Under the pieces are notes generated by a model, which saw only the letters and a list, made by a program, of their open reading frames with translations, had not been told where the DNA came from and made no database searches. Below, piece after piece: positions 19,241 to 29,309 of a DNA stretch of 64,000 bases (position 1 is the first letter of the stretch; every line of letters begins with the position of its first letter). Origin of the DNA: Enterobacter genomosp. O (GTDB lineage Bacteria; Pseudomonadota; Gammaproteobacteria; Enterobacterales; Enterobacteriaceae); the NCBI RefSeq assembly GCF_001022965.1, contig NZ_LECZ01000025.1, positions 682,001-746,000 of the forward strand, written 5' to 3'. The translations under genes and the position numbers were made by a program.

Positions 19241-20446
19241 ATGCGCATACTTCACACCTCGGACTGGCATCTGGGTCAAAATTTTTACAGCAAAAGCCGT
19301 GCGGCTGAACATGAAGCGTTCCTGGGCTGGCTGCTGGAAACGGCCCGGACGCACGAGGTGGACGCGATAATTGTGGCGGGTGACATCTTTGATACCGGCT
19401 CTCCCCCAAGCTACGCGCGTGAACTGTATAACCGATTCGTGGTGAATCTCCAGCAAACCGGCTGTCATCTGGTGATTGTCGCCGGCAACCATGATTCCGT
19501 CGCGACGCTCAATGAATCTCGCGACATCCTGGCATTTCTCAATACCACCGTCGTCGCCAGCGCCGGGCACGCCCCGCAGATCCTGAAAAAACGCGACGGT
19601 ACGCCGGGCGCGGTGCTGTGCCCGATACCGTTTTTACGTCCGCGGGACATCGTGCAAAGCCAGGCGGGGCTGTCGGGGGCGGAAAAGCAGCAACATCTGC
19701 TGCAGGCCATCACCGACTATTATCATCAGCAGCACGCCGAAGCCTGCGCCCTGCGCGGCGAACAGCCGATTCCGGTGATTGCGACCGGGCACCTCACCAC
19801 CGTCGGGGCCAGTAAAAGCGACGCCGTACGTGACATCTATATCGGCACGCTGGACGCCTTTCCAGCGCAAAACTTCCCGCCAGCCGACTACATCGCGCTC
19901 GGGCATATCCACCGCGCGCAGGTTATCGGCGGCTGCGAGCACATCCGCTACTGCGGATCGCCCCTTTCGCTCAGCTTTGATGAAACGGGCAAAGCCAAGT
20001 CCGTGCATCTGGTGAGCTTCTCCGACGGAAAACTTCACGCCGTCGAGACGCTGGAGGTGCCGGTCACCCAGCCGCTGGCGGTGCTGAAAGGCGATCTTGA
20101 CGCCATTACCGCCCAGCTTGAGCAGTGGCGCGGCGCGGCGCTTAACCCTCCCGTCTGGCTGGATATCGAAATCACCACCGATGACTACCTGCACGATATG
20201 CAGCGAAAAATCCAGGCGCTGACCGAAGACTTGCCGGTTGAGGTGTTGCTGGTGCGCCGCAGCCGCGAGCAGCGCGAGAAAATTCTGCTCAGCGCCCGGC
20301 GCGAAACCCTCAGCGAGCTGAGGGTAGAAGAGGTGTTTGAACGCAGGCTCTCGCAGGAGGAGATAGACGACGCGAAGCGCGCAAGGCTTAGCGAGCTGTT
20401 CACCCATACCCTGCATGCGCTCAATGATGAGGACGAAAACGCATGA
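19241..20446 (+). CDS. sbcD: Exonuclease subunit SbcD (Mre11 family)
   Basis: SbcD is the metallo-phosphoesterase nuclease of the SbcCD complex, which cleaves DNA hairpins and protein-blocked ends. It has 401 residues. Phosphoesterase motifs follow in order: [31 protein letters not shown] and LGHIHRAQ, with capping and SbcC-binding regions in the C-terminal half. Its stop overlaps the sbcC start (ATGA), so the subunits are translationally coupled. It is divergent from phoB. Confidence 0.96.
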   Translation: MRILHTSDWHLGQNFYSKSRAAEHEAFLGWLLETARTHEVDAIIVAGDIFDTGSPPSYARELYNRFVVNLQQTGCHLVIVAGNHDSVATLNESRDILAFLNTTVVASAGHAPQILKKRDGTPGAVLCPIPFLRPRDIVQSQAGLSGAEKQQHLLQAITDYYHQQHAEACALRGEQPIPVIATGHLTTVGASKSDAVRDIYIGTLDAFPAQNFPPADYIALGHIHRAQVIGGCEHIRYCGSPLSLSFDETGKAKSVHLVSFSDGKLHAVETLEVPVTQPLAVLKGDLDAITAQLEQWRGAALNPPVWLDIEITTDDYLHDMQRKIQALTEDLPVEVLLVRRSREQREKILLSARRETLSELRVEEVFERRLSQEEIDDAKRARLSELFTHTLHALNDEDENA

Positions 20447-23400
20447 AAATTTTGAGCCTGCGCCTGAAAAACCTTAACTCCCTCAAGGGCGAGTGGAAAA
20501 TTGACTTTACCGCAGAGCCCTTTGCCAGCAACGGGCTGTTTGCCATAACCGGCGCGACCGGAGCAGGTAAAACCACCCTGCTCGACGCCATCTGCCTGGC
20601 GCTTTATCACGAAACCCCTCGCCTGCAGAAGGTCTCTCAGGCGCAAAACGATCTGATGACGCGCGACACCGCCGAGTGTCTGGCAGAAGTGGAGTTCGAG
20701 GTGAAAGGCACGGCCTATCGCGCCTTCTGGAGCCAGAACCGGGCGCGCAATCAGCCGGACGGAAACCTGCAGGCACCGCGCGTGGAGCTGGCGCGCTGCG
20801 AAGATGGCAAAATCCTGGCCGACAAAGTGACGGATAAGCTGGAGCAAACCGCCGCGCTCACCGGGCTGGACTATGGCCGTTTTACCCGCTCCATGCTGCT
20901 CTCTCAGGGGCAATTTGCCGCCTTCCTCAATGCCAAACCGAGCGATCGCGCAGAACTGCTGGAAGAGCTGACCGGCACCGAGATCTACGGCCAGATTTCC
21001 GCCATGGTATTTGAGAAACATAAAGCAGCCCGCAGTATGCTTGAAAAGTGCGAGGCACAGGCAGCGGGCGTCGTGCTGCTGAGCGAAGAGCAACAGCAGC
21101 AGTTACAGCAAAGTTTGCAGGCACTTACTGACGAAGAGAAAACCCTGCTGGTACAGCAGCAAAGCCAACAGAGAGATTTTCAGTGGCTTACGCGCCATGA
21201 TGAGCTTTTACGCGAGCAACAGCGCGTCGCCGCGATGCAGCAGCAGGCGCAGCAGGCGCTGACGGACGCAGCGCCTGAGCTGGCAAAACTCCAGCTTGCC
21301 CAGCCCGCCGCCCAGCTTCGGCCGCTTTGGGAGCATCAGCAGGAGCAAACCGCGCGCCTGACGCAAACGCAGCAGCGAATTGTCGAAGTAAATACTCGCT
21401 TACAAGCTAAAACCGCGCTGCGCGCACGGATCCGCACCACCGCCCTGCGTAACCACGAGCAGCTACAGACCGAACTGACGGCGCTGGCGCAGTGGCTGGC
21501 GGAGCACGAGCGTTATCGCCTGCTGGGCCAGGAAATTGCCGGCTGGCGCGCGCAGTTCTCGCAGCTTAACCGCGATAAAACGCAGTTAGCCTCGCTTGCT
21601 GCGCGGATGCGTGAATTACGCAACAAGCTGGCTGAGATGCCGGAAAATGCGCTGACGCTGACGGTGGATGAGGTCAGCGCGGCACTGGAGCAGCAGTCCC
21701 GGTCACGCACGCTGCGCCAGCGGCTAACGTCGCTACACGCCCGCTATCAGCCGCTGCAAAAGCGCCTGCTTCAGAACTCGGAAAGTCTGCAAAAAGCGCA
21801 GGCGGAACAGGGTAAGCTCAATGAAACGCTGGCGCTGCGCCGCCAGCAGTACAAAGAGAAAAACCAGCACTATCTGGACCTGAAAGCCCTGTGCGAAACC
21901 GAAGCGACAATCAAAAAGCTGGAACATTATCGTTCGCAGCTTGAAGCGGGCAAACCCTGCCCACTGTGCGGCGCAAGCGAACATCCCGCCGTGGAGACAT
22001 ACCAGTCGCTTGAGCTGACGGAAAACCAGCGCCGCCGCGATGCCCTGGAAAAAGAGGTCGCCTCACTCAAAGAGGAAGGCCTGCTGGTGCTGGGGCAGGT
22101 TAATGCCCTGACGCAGCAGATCCAGCGTGAGGCAGACGAAGCGCAGACCCTGGCTCAGGAAGAGCAAGCGCTCACTAAAGAGTGGCAGGAAGTCTGCGCG
22201 TCCCTAAATATCGCATTGAATATTCAGGAAGATATCGCTCCATGGATGAACGAGCAGGAACGCTACGAGCACCAGCTTTATCAGCTCAGCCAGCGTCTGA
22301 CCCTGCAAAACCAGCTTAACGAGCAGGAGGTGCAGGAACGACAGTATCAGCAGCAGCTGGCCACCACGCGCCAGGCGCTGGAACACACCCTGCTCTCGCT
22401 ATCGCTTAACGTACCTGAAGACGGCAACGAAGCCGCCTGGCTGCACGCCCGTGAAGCCGAGTTCGCACAGTGGCAGGAGAAACAAACGCAGCACGGCGTG
22501 CTTCTGGAACGTATGAACGCATTGAAGCCGTTGCTCGACGCGCTTCCGGCCACGAACGTTGAAGAAGCCGAACCGGCTATTCCTGACGACTGGCGCGCCA
22601 TCCACGACGAATGCGTGTCGCTGCAAAGCCAGCTTACCGCGCAGCAGCAGCAGGAAGCGCTGGAGCAGGAGCGCCTGCAGCAGTCGCAAACGCAATTCAC
22701 CGCGGCGCTCTCAGCCAGCTGTTTTGCCGACCGGGACGCGTTCCTTGCCGCGCTGCTGGACGATGAAATCATCCGCCACCTCGAACAGCTGAAACAGTCG
22801 CTGGAAAACCAGCTGCAGCAGGCCGCGACGCTGTGCGGGCAAGCTCAACAACAGCTGCAGTCTCACCTGGCACTGCAACCGGAAGCGCTCGACGCCGACG
22901 CTCCCACCCTGCAAATCCAGCTGCAGCAGCTGGCGCAGCGGCTTCGTGAGAACACCACCCATCAGGGCGAGATCCGTCAGCAGCTTAAGCAGGACAGCGA
23001 TAACCGGCAGCACCAGCTGGCGCTAATGCAGCAAATTGAAGAGGCCGCTCGTCTGGCTGACGACTGGGGGTACCTGAACGCGCTTATCGGCTCCAGCACC
23101 GGCGACAAATTCCGCAAGTTCGCTCAGGGATTGACGCTGGACAATCTTGTCTGGCTCGCCAACCAGCAGCTTACCCGCCTGCACGGGCGCTATCTGCTAC
23201 AGCGTAAGGCCAGCGACGCGCTGGAGCTGGAAGTGGTCGATACCTGGCAGGCGGATGCGGTTCGCGACACCCGCACGCTCTCCGGCGGCGAGAGCTTCCT
23301 GGTCAGCCTGGCGCTGGCGCTGGCGCTTTCCGATCTGGTGAGTCACAAAACGCGGATCGATTCGCTGTTCCTGGATGAAGGGTTCGGCACGCTCGACAGC

Positions 23401-23574
23401 GAAACGCTGGATACCGCGCTGGATGCGCTCGACGCGCTGAACGCCACCGGGAAAACCATCGGCGTGATCAGCCACGTTGAGGCGATGAAGGAGCGCATTC
23501 CGGTGCAGATCAAAGTGAAGAAAATTAACGGGCTGGGGTACAGCAGGCTGGACAGGGAGTTTGCGGTGCAGTAA
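20443..23574 (+). CDS. sbcC: Exonuclease subunit SbcC (Rad50 family ATPase)
   Basis: SbcC is the SMC-like ATPase of SbcCD. It has 1043 residues, close to the usual 1048. The Walker A motif GATGAGKTT lies at about 37-45. Two very long Gln/Leu/Glu-rich coiled coils meet at the zinc-hook CPLC (Cys506 and Cys509). The ABC signature [16 protein letters not shown] lies near 945, and the Walker [12 protein letters not shown] follows. The complex removes long palindromes, and its gene here is followed at once by a cluster of inverted repeats. In E. coli araJ lies next; it is absent here. Confidence 0.96.
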   Translation: MKILSLRLKNLNSLKGEWKIDFTAEPFASNGLFAITGATGAGKTTLLDAICLALYHETPRLQKVSQAQNDLMTRDTAECLAEVEFEVKGTAYRAFWSQNRARNQPDGNLQAPRVELARCEDGKILADKVTDKLEQTAALTGLDYGRFTRSMLLSQGQFAAFLNAKPSDRAELLEELTGTEIYGQISAMVFEKHKAARSMLEKCEAQAAGVVLLSEEQQQQLQQSLQALTDEEKTLLVQQQSQQRDFQWLTRHDELLREQQRVAAMQQQAQQALTDAAPELAKLQLAQPAAQLRPLWEHQQEQTARLTQTQQRIVEVNTRLQAKTALRARIRTTALRNHEQLQTELTALAQWLAEHERYRLLGQEIAGWRAQFSQLNRDKTQLASLAARMRELRNKLAEMPENALTLTVDEVSAALEQQSRSRTLRQRLTSLHARYQPLQKRLLQNSESLQKAQAEQGKLNETLALRRQQYKEKNQHYLDLKALCETEATIKKLEHYRSQLEAGKPCPLCGASEHPAVETYQSLELTENQRRRDALEKEVASLKEEGLLVLGQVNALTQQIQREADEAQTLAQEEQALTKEWQEVCASLNIALNIQEDIAPWMNEQERYEHQLYQLSQRLTLQNQLNEQEVQERQYQQQLATTRQALEHTLLSLSLNVPEDGNEAAWLHAREAEFAQWQEKQTQHGVLLERMNALKPLLDALPATNVEEAEPAIPDDWRAIHDECVSLQSQLTAQQQQEALEQERLQQSQTQFTAALSASCFADRDAFLAALLDDEIIRHLEQLKQSLENQLQQAATLCGQAQQQLQSHLALQPEALDADAPTLQIQLQQLAQRLRENTTHQGEIRQQLKQDSDNRQHQLALMQQIEEAARLADDWGYLNALIGSSTGDKFRKFAQGLTLDNLVWLANQQLTRLHGRYLLQRKASDALELEVVDTWQADAVRDTRTLSGGESFLVSLALALALSDLVSHKTRIDSLFLDEGFGTLDSETLDTALDALDALNATGKTIGVISHVEAMKERIPVQIKVKKINGLGYSRLDREFAVQ

Positions 23575-23602
23575 AGGGGGCTGTTTTACGGTGCGGTCTG
23601 GT

Positions 23603-23761
23603 GCCCTCACCTTAGCCCTCTCCCACAGGGAGAGGGTAAAAACACCAAAAACAGCAGCTTACGTTGCTGTTTTGCTTTTACCTTGCCTCACCCTGACCCT
23701 CTCCCACGGGGAGAGGGAACAAACACTAAAAACAGCAACGTGCGTTGCTGTTTTGCTTTTA
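23603..23761. repeat. Tandem duplication of a REP hairpin plus terminator-like hairpin
   Basis: Two near-identical modules of 78 and 77 bases (23603-23680 and 23685-23761) fill the sbcC-mak gap. Each holds a CCCTCTCCC/GGGAGAGGG hairpin (copies 2 and 3 of the repeat family), then a second stem AACAGCAACG/CGTTGCTGTT, exact in copy 2 and slightly degenerate in copy 1, followed by TTGCTTTTA. The second hairpins can end sbcC transcription. The mak stop codon (23759-23761) is formed by the last three bases of copy 2. Confidence 0.85.
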
Positions 23762-24664
23762 TTCCGGCCACAGCCACGCCGCGCCGCGCACGCCGCTGGA
23801 GTCACCGTGGACGGCTTTACGGATTGGGGTTTCACACTCGCCGCCAAACACCCACTGTTTCACCAGGTTCGGCACCGTGGCGTACAGCCGGTCAACGTTG
23901 CTCATGCCGCCGCCTAGCACAATCACGTCCGGATCGAGAATATTCACCACGTGCGCCAGAGACTTCGCCAGACGCATTTCGTAGCGGCTCAGGGCCAGCT
24001 CGGCCACCGGATCCTGTTCTTCGACCAGCCGCATGATCTCGTTGCCCTTGAGCGGCTGGCCGCTCAGACGGTGGTAATCGGTCGCAAAACCGGTGCCGGA
24101 GATAAACGTCTCTATACAGCCTTGTTTACCGCAGTAGCACGGAACGTCGGTGCGGTATTTAAGTTCGTCTTCATCCATCCACGGCAGTGGGTTATGTCCC
24201 CACTCGCCCGCGGTGCCGTTACCGCCGATATGGGCGCGCCCGCCGAACGCCACGCCCGCGCCGCAGCCGGTGCCGATAATAACGGCAAACACGGTCTGGG
24301 CGCCGGCTGCCGCGCCGTCGATGGCCTCTGAGACCGCCAGGCAGTTGGCGTCGTTGGCCAGACGGACTTCCCGGTTCAGGCGCGCGCTTAAATCTTTATC
24401 AAAAGGCTGGCCGTTGAGCCAGGTCGAGTTGGCGTTTTTAACCACCCCGGTATACGGCGAGATCGACCCCGGGATCCCCATCCCAACGCTGCCGGTTTGT
24501 CCTGTCGCCTGCTCTGCCATCTCGACCAGCCTGGCAATCGTCTCGATAGTCTGGTGATAATCATCGCGCGGCGTAGGCAGACGGTGGCGGAACAGCTGTT
24601 CCCCCTGCTCGCTCAGCGCGATGACTTCTGTTTTGGTGCCGCCCAAATCAATCCCAATACGCAC
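23759..24664 (-). CDS. mak: Fructokinase Mak (ROK family)
   Basis: Mak phosphorylates fructose, and weakly mannose, with ATP in the cytosol. The start is the GTG at 24662-24664 (then [13 protein letters not shown]), preceded by GAGGAGAG; this gives 301 residues, like E. coli. A longer frame to 24751 has no homology. Family landmarks are the phosphate loop [30 protein letters not shown] and the zinc-binding CYCGKQGC. It converges on sbcC across the repeat modules. Confidence 0.93.
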   Translation of the reverse strand: MRIGIDLGGTKTEVIALSEQGEQLFRHRLPTPRDDYHQTIETIARLVEMAEQATGQTGSVGMGIPGSISPYTGVVKNANSTWLNGQPFDKDLSARLNREVRLANDANCLAVSEAIDGAAAGAQTVFAVIIGTGCGAGVAFGGRAHIGGNGTAGEWGHNPLPWMDEDELKYRTDVPCYCGKQGCIETFISGTGFATDYHRLSGQPLKGNEIMRLVEEQDPVAELALSRYEMRLAKSLAHVVNILDPDVIVLGGGMSNVDRLYATVPNLVKQWVFGGECETPIRKAVHGDSSGVRGAAWLWPE

Positions 24665-24787
24665 AAGACTCTCCTCATTATTTTGATTATCAACAGAGTA
24701 GAAGCACGCTTCCCGATTAGCAATGCAAGCGATGCGACAATTCGTTATCATGCCCGCTGATTTAACGACAAGGCCGTGGAAATTATC

Positions 24788-25702
24788 ATGCTGTGGTTCA
24801 AAAATTTGATGGTTTACCGTCTCAGCCGCGACGTTTCGCTGCGTGCAGAAGAGATGGAAAAACAGTTAGCCGCTTATACCTTTTCCCCTTGCGGTAGCCA
24901 GGATATGGCAAAAACCGGTTGGGTTCCGCCAATGGGTTCTCAAAGCGATGCACTGACCCACGCCAGCAGCACGGGTCAAATCATCGTCTGCGCCCGTAAA
25001 GAAGAGAAAATACTGCCTACGCCGGTGGTTAAGCAGGCGCTCGAAGCGAAAATTTTCAAGCTGGAAGCCGAGCAGGGCCGCAAGCTGAAAAAAACCGAAA
25101 AAGATTCGCTGAAAGACGAGGTTCTGCATTCACTGCTGCCGCGCGCCTTCAGCCGCTTCAGCCAGACCATGATGTGGATCGATACCGTTAACGGACTGAT
25201 CATGGTGGACTGCGCCAGCGCTAAAAAAGCGGAAGATACGCTGGCCCTGCTGCGTAAAAGTATCGGCTCTTTACCGGTCGTTCCGCTGGCGCTGGAAACA
25301 CCAATTGAGCTAACGCTGACCGAGTGGGTACGCAGCGGCGCTGCGGCACAGGGTTTCCAGATCCTTGATGAAGCTGAACTGAAAGCGTTGCTGGAAGACG
25401 GCGGCGTGATCCGCGCGAAAAAACAGGATCTGGTGAGCGATGAGATCGCGGTACACATTGAAGCGGGCAAAGTGGTCACTAAACTGGCGCTCGACTGGCA
25501 ACAGCGCATTCAGTTCGTGATGTGCGACGACGGCTCCGTGAAGCGTCTGAAGTTCTGCGACGAGCTGCGCGATCAGAACGAGGATATCGACAGGGAAGAT
25601 TACGCTCAGCGCTTTGACGCGGACTTCATCCTGATGACTGGCGAGCTGGCCGCGCTGATTCAGAACCTGGTGGAAGGTCTCGGCGGCGAAGCGCAGAGAT
25701 AA
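24788..25702 (+). CDS. rdgC: Recombination-associated protein RdgC
   Basis: RdgC forms a ring-shaped dimer that binds duplex DNA and inhibits RecA-promoted recombination. The start at 24788 ([15 protein letters not shown]) gives 304 residues, one more than E. coli; an in-frame upstream ATG at 24776 is not conserved. The Lys/Glu-rich segment [20 protein letters not shown] and the conserved C-terminal [24 protein letters not shown] support the call. It is divergent from mak. Confidence 0.96.
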   Translation: MLWFKNLMVYRLSRDVSLRAEEMEKQLAAYTFSPCGSQDMAKTGWVPPMGSQSDALTHASSTGQIIVCARKEEKILPTPVVKQALEAKIFKLEAEQGRKLKKTEKDSLKDEVLHSLLPRAFSRFSQTMMWIDTVNGLIMVDCASAKKAEDTLALLRKSIGSLPVVPLALETPIELTLTEWVRSGAAAQGFQILDEAELKALLEDGGVIRAKKQDLVSDEIAVHIEAGKVVTKLALDWQQRIQFVMCDDGSVKRLKFCDELRDQNEDIDREDYAQRFDADFILMTGELAALIQNLVEGLGGEAQR

Positions 25703-25705
25703 TCT

Positions 25706-25741
25706 CCCCTCACCCTAACCCTCTCCCCAATGGGGAGAGGG
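25706..25741. repeat. REP-like hairpin repeat, copy 4
   Basis: CCCCTCACCCTAACCCTCTC begins the unit and GGGGAGAGGG closes it, between the convergent rdgC and ppnP genes. Confidence 0.85.
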
Positions 25742-25748
25742 AAAAAAA

Positions 25749-26054
<306 letters not shown>

Positions 26055-26107
26055 TTAGATAAAAATTCACTATAGGGGCCATGCTCATCACCTGTCACGC
26101 AAAATCA

Positions 26108-26785
26108 TTACATCAGAAGCTCCGAGGCCAGGCGCGCCATCAGAACGTTGGATAACAGTACGGGCACATCCAGCGCCTTTTGCAGCAAATCACGATGGTG
26201 CTGGTGGAAACCCAGACAGTCCAGGATCAACACATCAGCCCCTCTCTCCAGCAGCTCCTTCCCTGCGGCAATGAGTTTGGCCTCACTGTCCCAGAACGGA
26301 TTTGCCAGCGCGTACAAGGGGACTTTTTCGAGCACCTGCCATTTCGCCTCCTGGTTGTCCATGAGCTCCTCGATAGGAACAATCACCCCCACCTGATGGC
26401 CATCGACGATGGAGGCCACCAGCGGCGGAATGATCCGCATCGGCTCCAGCAAAATCGCATTGCGCGCCATGAGCCCCTTAATGGGCGCGGTGCTCATCAG
26501 CAAAATAACGTCATAACCTTGATTATCGAGTACTTCTATCACGCCCTGCAGCGAGCGCTCGATTTTCTGGCGTGATACATGCGCCAGTTTACCGTCGCTT
26601 AATAACGTCGCCAGGGGATCCTCCCCCGCCTCTACAGCGTAGTCTTCCATGACCTCTTCCCGACTCATCTTCCCCAGCAGGCTGAGGTGCGTTATCTGTT
26701 GTTCAGATACATGCTCGGTTAAGAGCGGTAACACTTCGCTTACAGGGACCACACCAATGGTGAGGATCGCCAACGTTGCCTTCAT
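26108..26785 (-). CDS. aroM: AroM family protein
   Basis: AroM is a 225-residue cytosolic protein of unknown biochemical role that is co-regulated with aroL in E. coli. The sequence is a Rossmann-like alternation of strands and helices resembling the Asp/Glu racemase family, with [16 protein letters not shown] at the start, [12 protein letters not shown] in the middle and [12 protein letters not shown] near the end. It lies 237 bases downstream of yaiA; that long gap is also present in E. coli and here contains two hairpins. No catalytic residue can be assigned. Confidence 0.88.
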   Translation of the reverse strand: MKATLAILTIGVVPVSEVLPLLTEHVSEQQITHLSLLGKMSREEVMEDYAVEAGEDPLATLLSDGKLAHVSRQKIERSLQGVIEVLDNQGYDVILLMSTAPIKGLMARNAILLEPMRIIPPLVASIVDGHQVGVIVPIEELMDNQEAKWQVLEKVPLYALANPFWDSEAKLIAAGKELLERGADVLILDCLGFHQHHRDLLQKALDVPVLLSNVLMARLASELLM

Positions 26786-26880
26786 CTTTATCGCCTTCCA
26801 TTACTCCAACATCGTGCACACAGGTACAGGCTCACTACGCTGCACAGTTCATTTTTTCAACAAAACAGCACCAAGCGTAG

Positions 26881-26958
26881 CAGGCGATCCCGACATCGAA
26901 ATGTAAAGATCGCCTGCCGATACCGGAGTTACTTGTAATAACTAAATATTAACTCCGG
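26881..26958. other. Two successive hairpins in the aroM-yaiA gap
   Basis: CAGGCGATC (26881-26889) pairs with GATCGCCTG (26908-26916), and CCGGAGTTA (26923-26931) pairs with TAACTCCGG (26950-26958). Both are perfect 9-bp stems with 18-base loops. Neither has a T-tract. They could be mRNA-processing or stabilising structures of the aroL-yaiA-aroM transcript. Confidence 0.45.
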
Positions 26959-27022
26959 CTTAACTTTCTCGGTGAGTAAAAAGTGTGATTCAGGCACGAT
27001 ATTGGAGCGTTTAGGAAAACTG

Positions 27023-27214
27023 TCAGGTTTTATCGGGATCTTCGTAGCGCCGTTTCGCATCCAGCGCTTCCTGTTCAGTCTCGTGTTCACTGATCAGCGA
27101 GTCCGGTTTTGGGTGATCGGCACGCAGTTGATACCAGGTCACGGTGTGACCCGTCTGGCCTTTTTCAACGGTAACAATGCGCGCTTCACGCGGATAGGGA
27201 GGTCTGGTTGGCAT
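27023..27214 (-). CDS. yaiA: Small conserved protein YaiA
   Basis: This 63-residue soluble protein of unknown function is encoded 44 bases after aroL in the same direction, as in E. coli, where it belongs to the TyrR-controlled transcript. Its centre [20 protein letters not shown] and the C-terminal [11 protein letters not shown] resemble the E. coli protein. No motif indicates a biochemical function. Confidence 0.88.
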   Translation of the reverse strand: MPTRPPYPREARIVTVEKGQTGHTVTWYQLRADHPKPDSLISEHETEQEALDAKRRYEDPDKT

Positions 27215-27258
27215 AGCTCATCCTTTTTTTATGTCTGAGCTATAAGTATAGACGCCGG

Positions 27259-27783
27259 TTAGCTTGCACAAGCCAAACGCAGGGCGGTAATAATCTGAAT
27301 CACAACATCTTCGGGAGACGCCGATGCATCCACCACGTGGTGAGCCGCTTCGCGGTATAACGCATCGCGTTCGGCCAGCACTTCACTCACCTCTTCGCTG
27401 AGCGGCCTGGAGGTCAGCGCGGGACGTTGCCCCTCTTCAGGAAACGCTTCCAGACGCCCGACCAGCGCCGACACCGGCGCGCTGAGATATATCACAATCC
27501 CTTTTTCGCGCATAAAGTGACGATTACATTCCGCCAGAACTATGCCTCCGCCGGTCGCAATCACCGCTGATGGCGTAGTGACCGCTTTCAGCGCGGCCGT
27601 TTCGCGTGCGCGAAAGCTCTCCCACCCTTCCTGCTCAACAATGTCGGCGATGGTTTTTCCGGCCTCGGTTTGCAGCCAGTGGTCGGTGTCAACAAACTGG
27701 CGATGACACACGCGTGCCAGCTCCAGGCCAACGGTGGTTTTCCCACAGCCGCGGGGGCCAACTAAAAAGATGGGTTGGGTCAT
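27259..27783 (-). CDS. aroL: Shikimate kinase II
   Basis: AroL phosphorylates shikimate at the 3-hydroxyl with ATP, the fifth step of chorismate synthesis. The ATG at 27781-27783 gives 174 residues, the E. coli length; a longer frame to 27918 would cover the promoter and operators. Walker [10 protein letters not shown] is at residues 9-17, with DTDHWLQ for substrate and Mg binding, IATGGGIVL, and the lid Arg region [13 protein letters not shown]. It heads aroL-yaiA-aroM and is preceded by TyrR-type boxes. Confidence 0.96.
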   Translation of the reverse strand: MTQPIFLVGPRGCGKTTVGLELARVCHRQFVDTDHWLQTEAGKTIADIVEQEGWESFRARETAALKAVTTPSAVIATGGGIVLAECNRHFMREKGIVIYLSAPVSALVGRLEAFPEEGQRPALTSRPLSEEVSEVLAERDALYREAAHHVVDASASPEDVVIQIITALRLACAS

Positions 27784-27820
27784 AGCCAGGTGTTCCCCTT
27801 GATGCCGGATGGCTGAAGAG

Positions 27821-27883
27821 TGTAAAGAAATAATTGCAGAAGATGTTGCGATTACTTTACTGCAAAGCGGTACGGGATGACAA
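27821..27883 (-). promoter_or_regulatory. aroL promoter with a pair of TyrR-like boxes
   Basis: On the minus strand TTGTCA (27878-27883) and TAAAGT (27854-27859) are 18 bases apart. Read on the plus strand, TGTAAA-N6-ATTGCA (27821-27838) resembles the TyrR box TGTAAA-N6-TTTACA, and a weaker TGTTGC-N6-TTTACT (27844-27861) overlaps the -10. The boxes are 23 bases apart, a spacing suited to cooperative TyrR binding. Confidence 0.6.
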
Positions 27884-27913
27884 CCCTGTGGAGGCCACAC
27901 TGTACCACAAATT

Positions 27914-27930
27914 GACAATAATTATCATTA
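27914..27930. promoter_or_regulatory. Fur-box-like sequence at the yaiI stop
   Basis: Read on the minus strand TAATGATAATTATTGTC agrees with 15 of 17 inner positions of the Fur consensus GATAATGATAATCATTATC. It overlaps the yaiI stop codon and lies about 65 bases upstream of the expected aroL start point. Confidence 0.35.
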
Positions 27931-28386
27931 CGCAGTGCGGCGCTTCACTTCCAGCAGCCATTTATCCAGCTCGGCAGCGAACTGCTGACGGTCGCGCTGG
28001 GACAGGCTGTCCGGTCCACCGGTCTGCACGCCGCTGGCCCGCATCGTATCCATAAAATCGCGCATGGTGAGCTTCTCACGAATGGTCGAAGGCGAGTAAC
28101 GTTCACCGCGCGGGTTGAGCGCCGCTGCCCCTTTCTCCAGCACTTCAGCAGCCAGCGGAATATCCGCCGTGATCACCAGATCTTCCGCACTACACAGGCG
28201 CACAATTTCGTTATCCGCCACGTCGAATCCGGCCGGAACGCGCAAAGAACGGATGAACCGCGAAGGCGGTACGCGAATATTCTGGTTCGCCACCAGCGTC
28301 ATCGGCATCTGGACGCGCTCGGCGGCACGAAACAAAATCTCTTTAATCACATTCGGACACGCGTCCGCATCAACCCAAATCGCCAT
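27928..28386 (-). CDS. yaiI: UPF0178 (DUF188) family protein YaiI
   Basis: This 152-residue cytosolic protein has a PIN-like nuclease core: [13 protein letters not shown] at the N-terminus, SADIPLA-type [17 protein letters not shown] in the middle, and the conserved C-terminal [20 protein letters not shown]. The clustered acidic residues suggest metal binding, but no activity is established for the family. It is divergent from proC, with aroL downstream. Confidence 0.92.
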   Translation of the reverse strand: MAIWVDADACPNVIKEILFRAAERVQMPMTLVANQNIRVPPSRFIRSLRVPAGFDVADNEIVRLCSAEDLVITADIPLAAEVLEKGAAALNPRGERYSPSTIREKLTMRDFMDTMRASGVQTGGPDSLSQRDRQQFAAELDKWLLEVKRRTA

Positions 28387-28483
28387 ATTGTCTCCCCATA
28401 ATGAGTCTGCCGACTATTGTCGCCTGCATTTCGTTGTTAAGCTATCAATCAGAGAAAACAACGCACAATGACGGAGAATCGTG

Positions 28484-29293
28484 ATGGACAAGAAAATCGG
28501 GTTTATCGGCTGCGGTAACATGGGCAAAGCCATCCTGGGCGGTCTGATCGCCAGCGGGCAGGTGCTGCCGGGTCAGATTTGGGTCTATACCCCGTCACCG
28601 GACAAGGTCGCCGCGCTGCGCGATCAATACGGGATCAACGCCGCCGAAAGCGCGCAGGAAGTGGCCCAGGTTGCCGATATCGTTTTTGGTGCCGTCAAGC
28701 CAAACATCATGATCAAAGTCCTGAGCGATATCACCTCCAGCCTGAACAAAGAGACGCTGGTCGTGTCGATTGCCGCTGGCGTCACGCTCGATCAGCTGGC
28801 CCGCGCGCTGGGTCACGACCGTAAAATCGTCCGCGCGATGCCTAATACCCCCTCGCTGGTCAACGCCGGCATGACCTCCGTGACGCCTAACGCGCTGGTG
28901 ACCTCAGAAGAAGTGGCCGATGTGCTGAACATTTTCCGCTGCTTCGGTGAGGCGGAAGTGATTGCCGAATCGATGATTCATCCGGTGGTCGGCGTGAGTG
29001 GTTCTGCGCCTGCGTATGTCTTCATGTTTTTAGAAGCGATGGCCGACGCCGCCGTGCTTGGCGGTATGCCGCGTGCGCAGGCGTATAAGTTCGCCGCGCA
29101 GGCCGTCATGGGCTCCGCCAAAATGGTGCTGGAAACCGGCAAACACCCTGGTGAACTGAAAGATATGGTCTGCTCTCCGGGCGGTACCACCATCGAAGCG
29201 GTGCGGGTGCTGGAAGAGCGCGGGTTCCGCTCGGCGGTCATTGAAGCGATGACAAAATGCATGGAAAAATCAGAGAAGCTGAGTAAATCCTGA
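28484..29293 (+). CDS. proC: Pyrroline-5-carboxylate reductase
   Basis: ProC reduces pyrroline-5-carboxylate to proline with NADPH, the last step of proline synthesis. The ATG at 28484 gives 269 residues, equal to E. coli; the GTG just before it is the alternative. The dinucleotide-binding motif GFIGCGNMGKAILGG is at the N-terminus, with GVTLDQLARALG, the MPNTPSLVNAGMT loop and the C-terminal signature MVCSPGGTTIEAVRVLEERG. It converges with dgcC, leaving 16 bases between stops. Confidence 0.97.
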   Translation: MDKKIGFIGCGNMGKAILGGLIASGQVLPGQIWVYTPSPDKVAALRDQYGINAAESAQEVAQVADIVFGAVKPNIMIKVLSDITSSLNKETLVVSIAAGVTLDQLARALGHDRKIVRAMPNTPSLVNAGMTSVTPNALVTSEEVADVLNIFRCFGEAEVIAESMIHPVVGVSGSAPAYVFMFLEAMADAAVLGGMPRAQAYKFAAQAVMGSAKMVLETGKHPGELKDMVCSPGGTTIEAVRVLEERGFRSAVIEAMTKCMEKSEKLSKS

Positions 29294-29309
29294 TCGTCTC
29301 AGCCGGGCG

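Noticed and set aside
23603-23761. Possible CRISPR array (repeated units with spacers)
   Set aside because: Only two units, both made of inverted repeats, adjoining with no unique spacers and no cas genes; they are REP-type modules.
27023-27214. Possibility that yaiA is only a spurious short frame
   Set aside because: Its position after aroL and sequence agree with E. coli YaiA, so it was kept as a gene.
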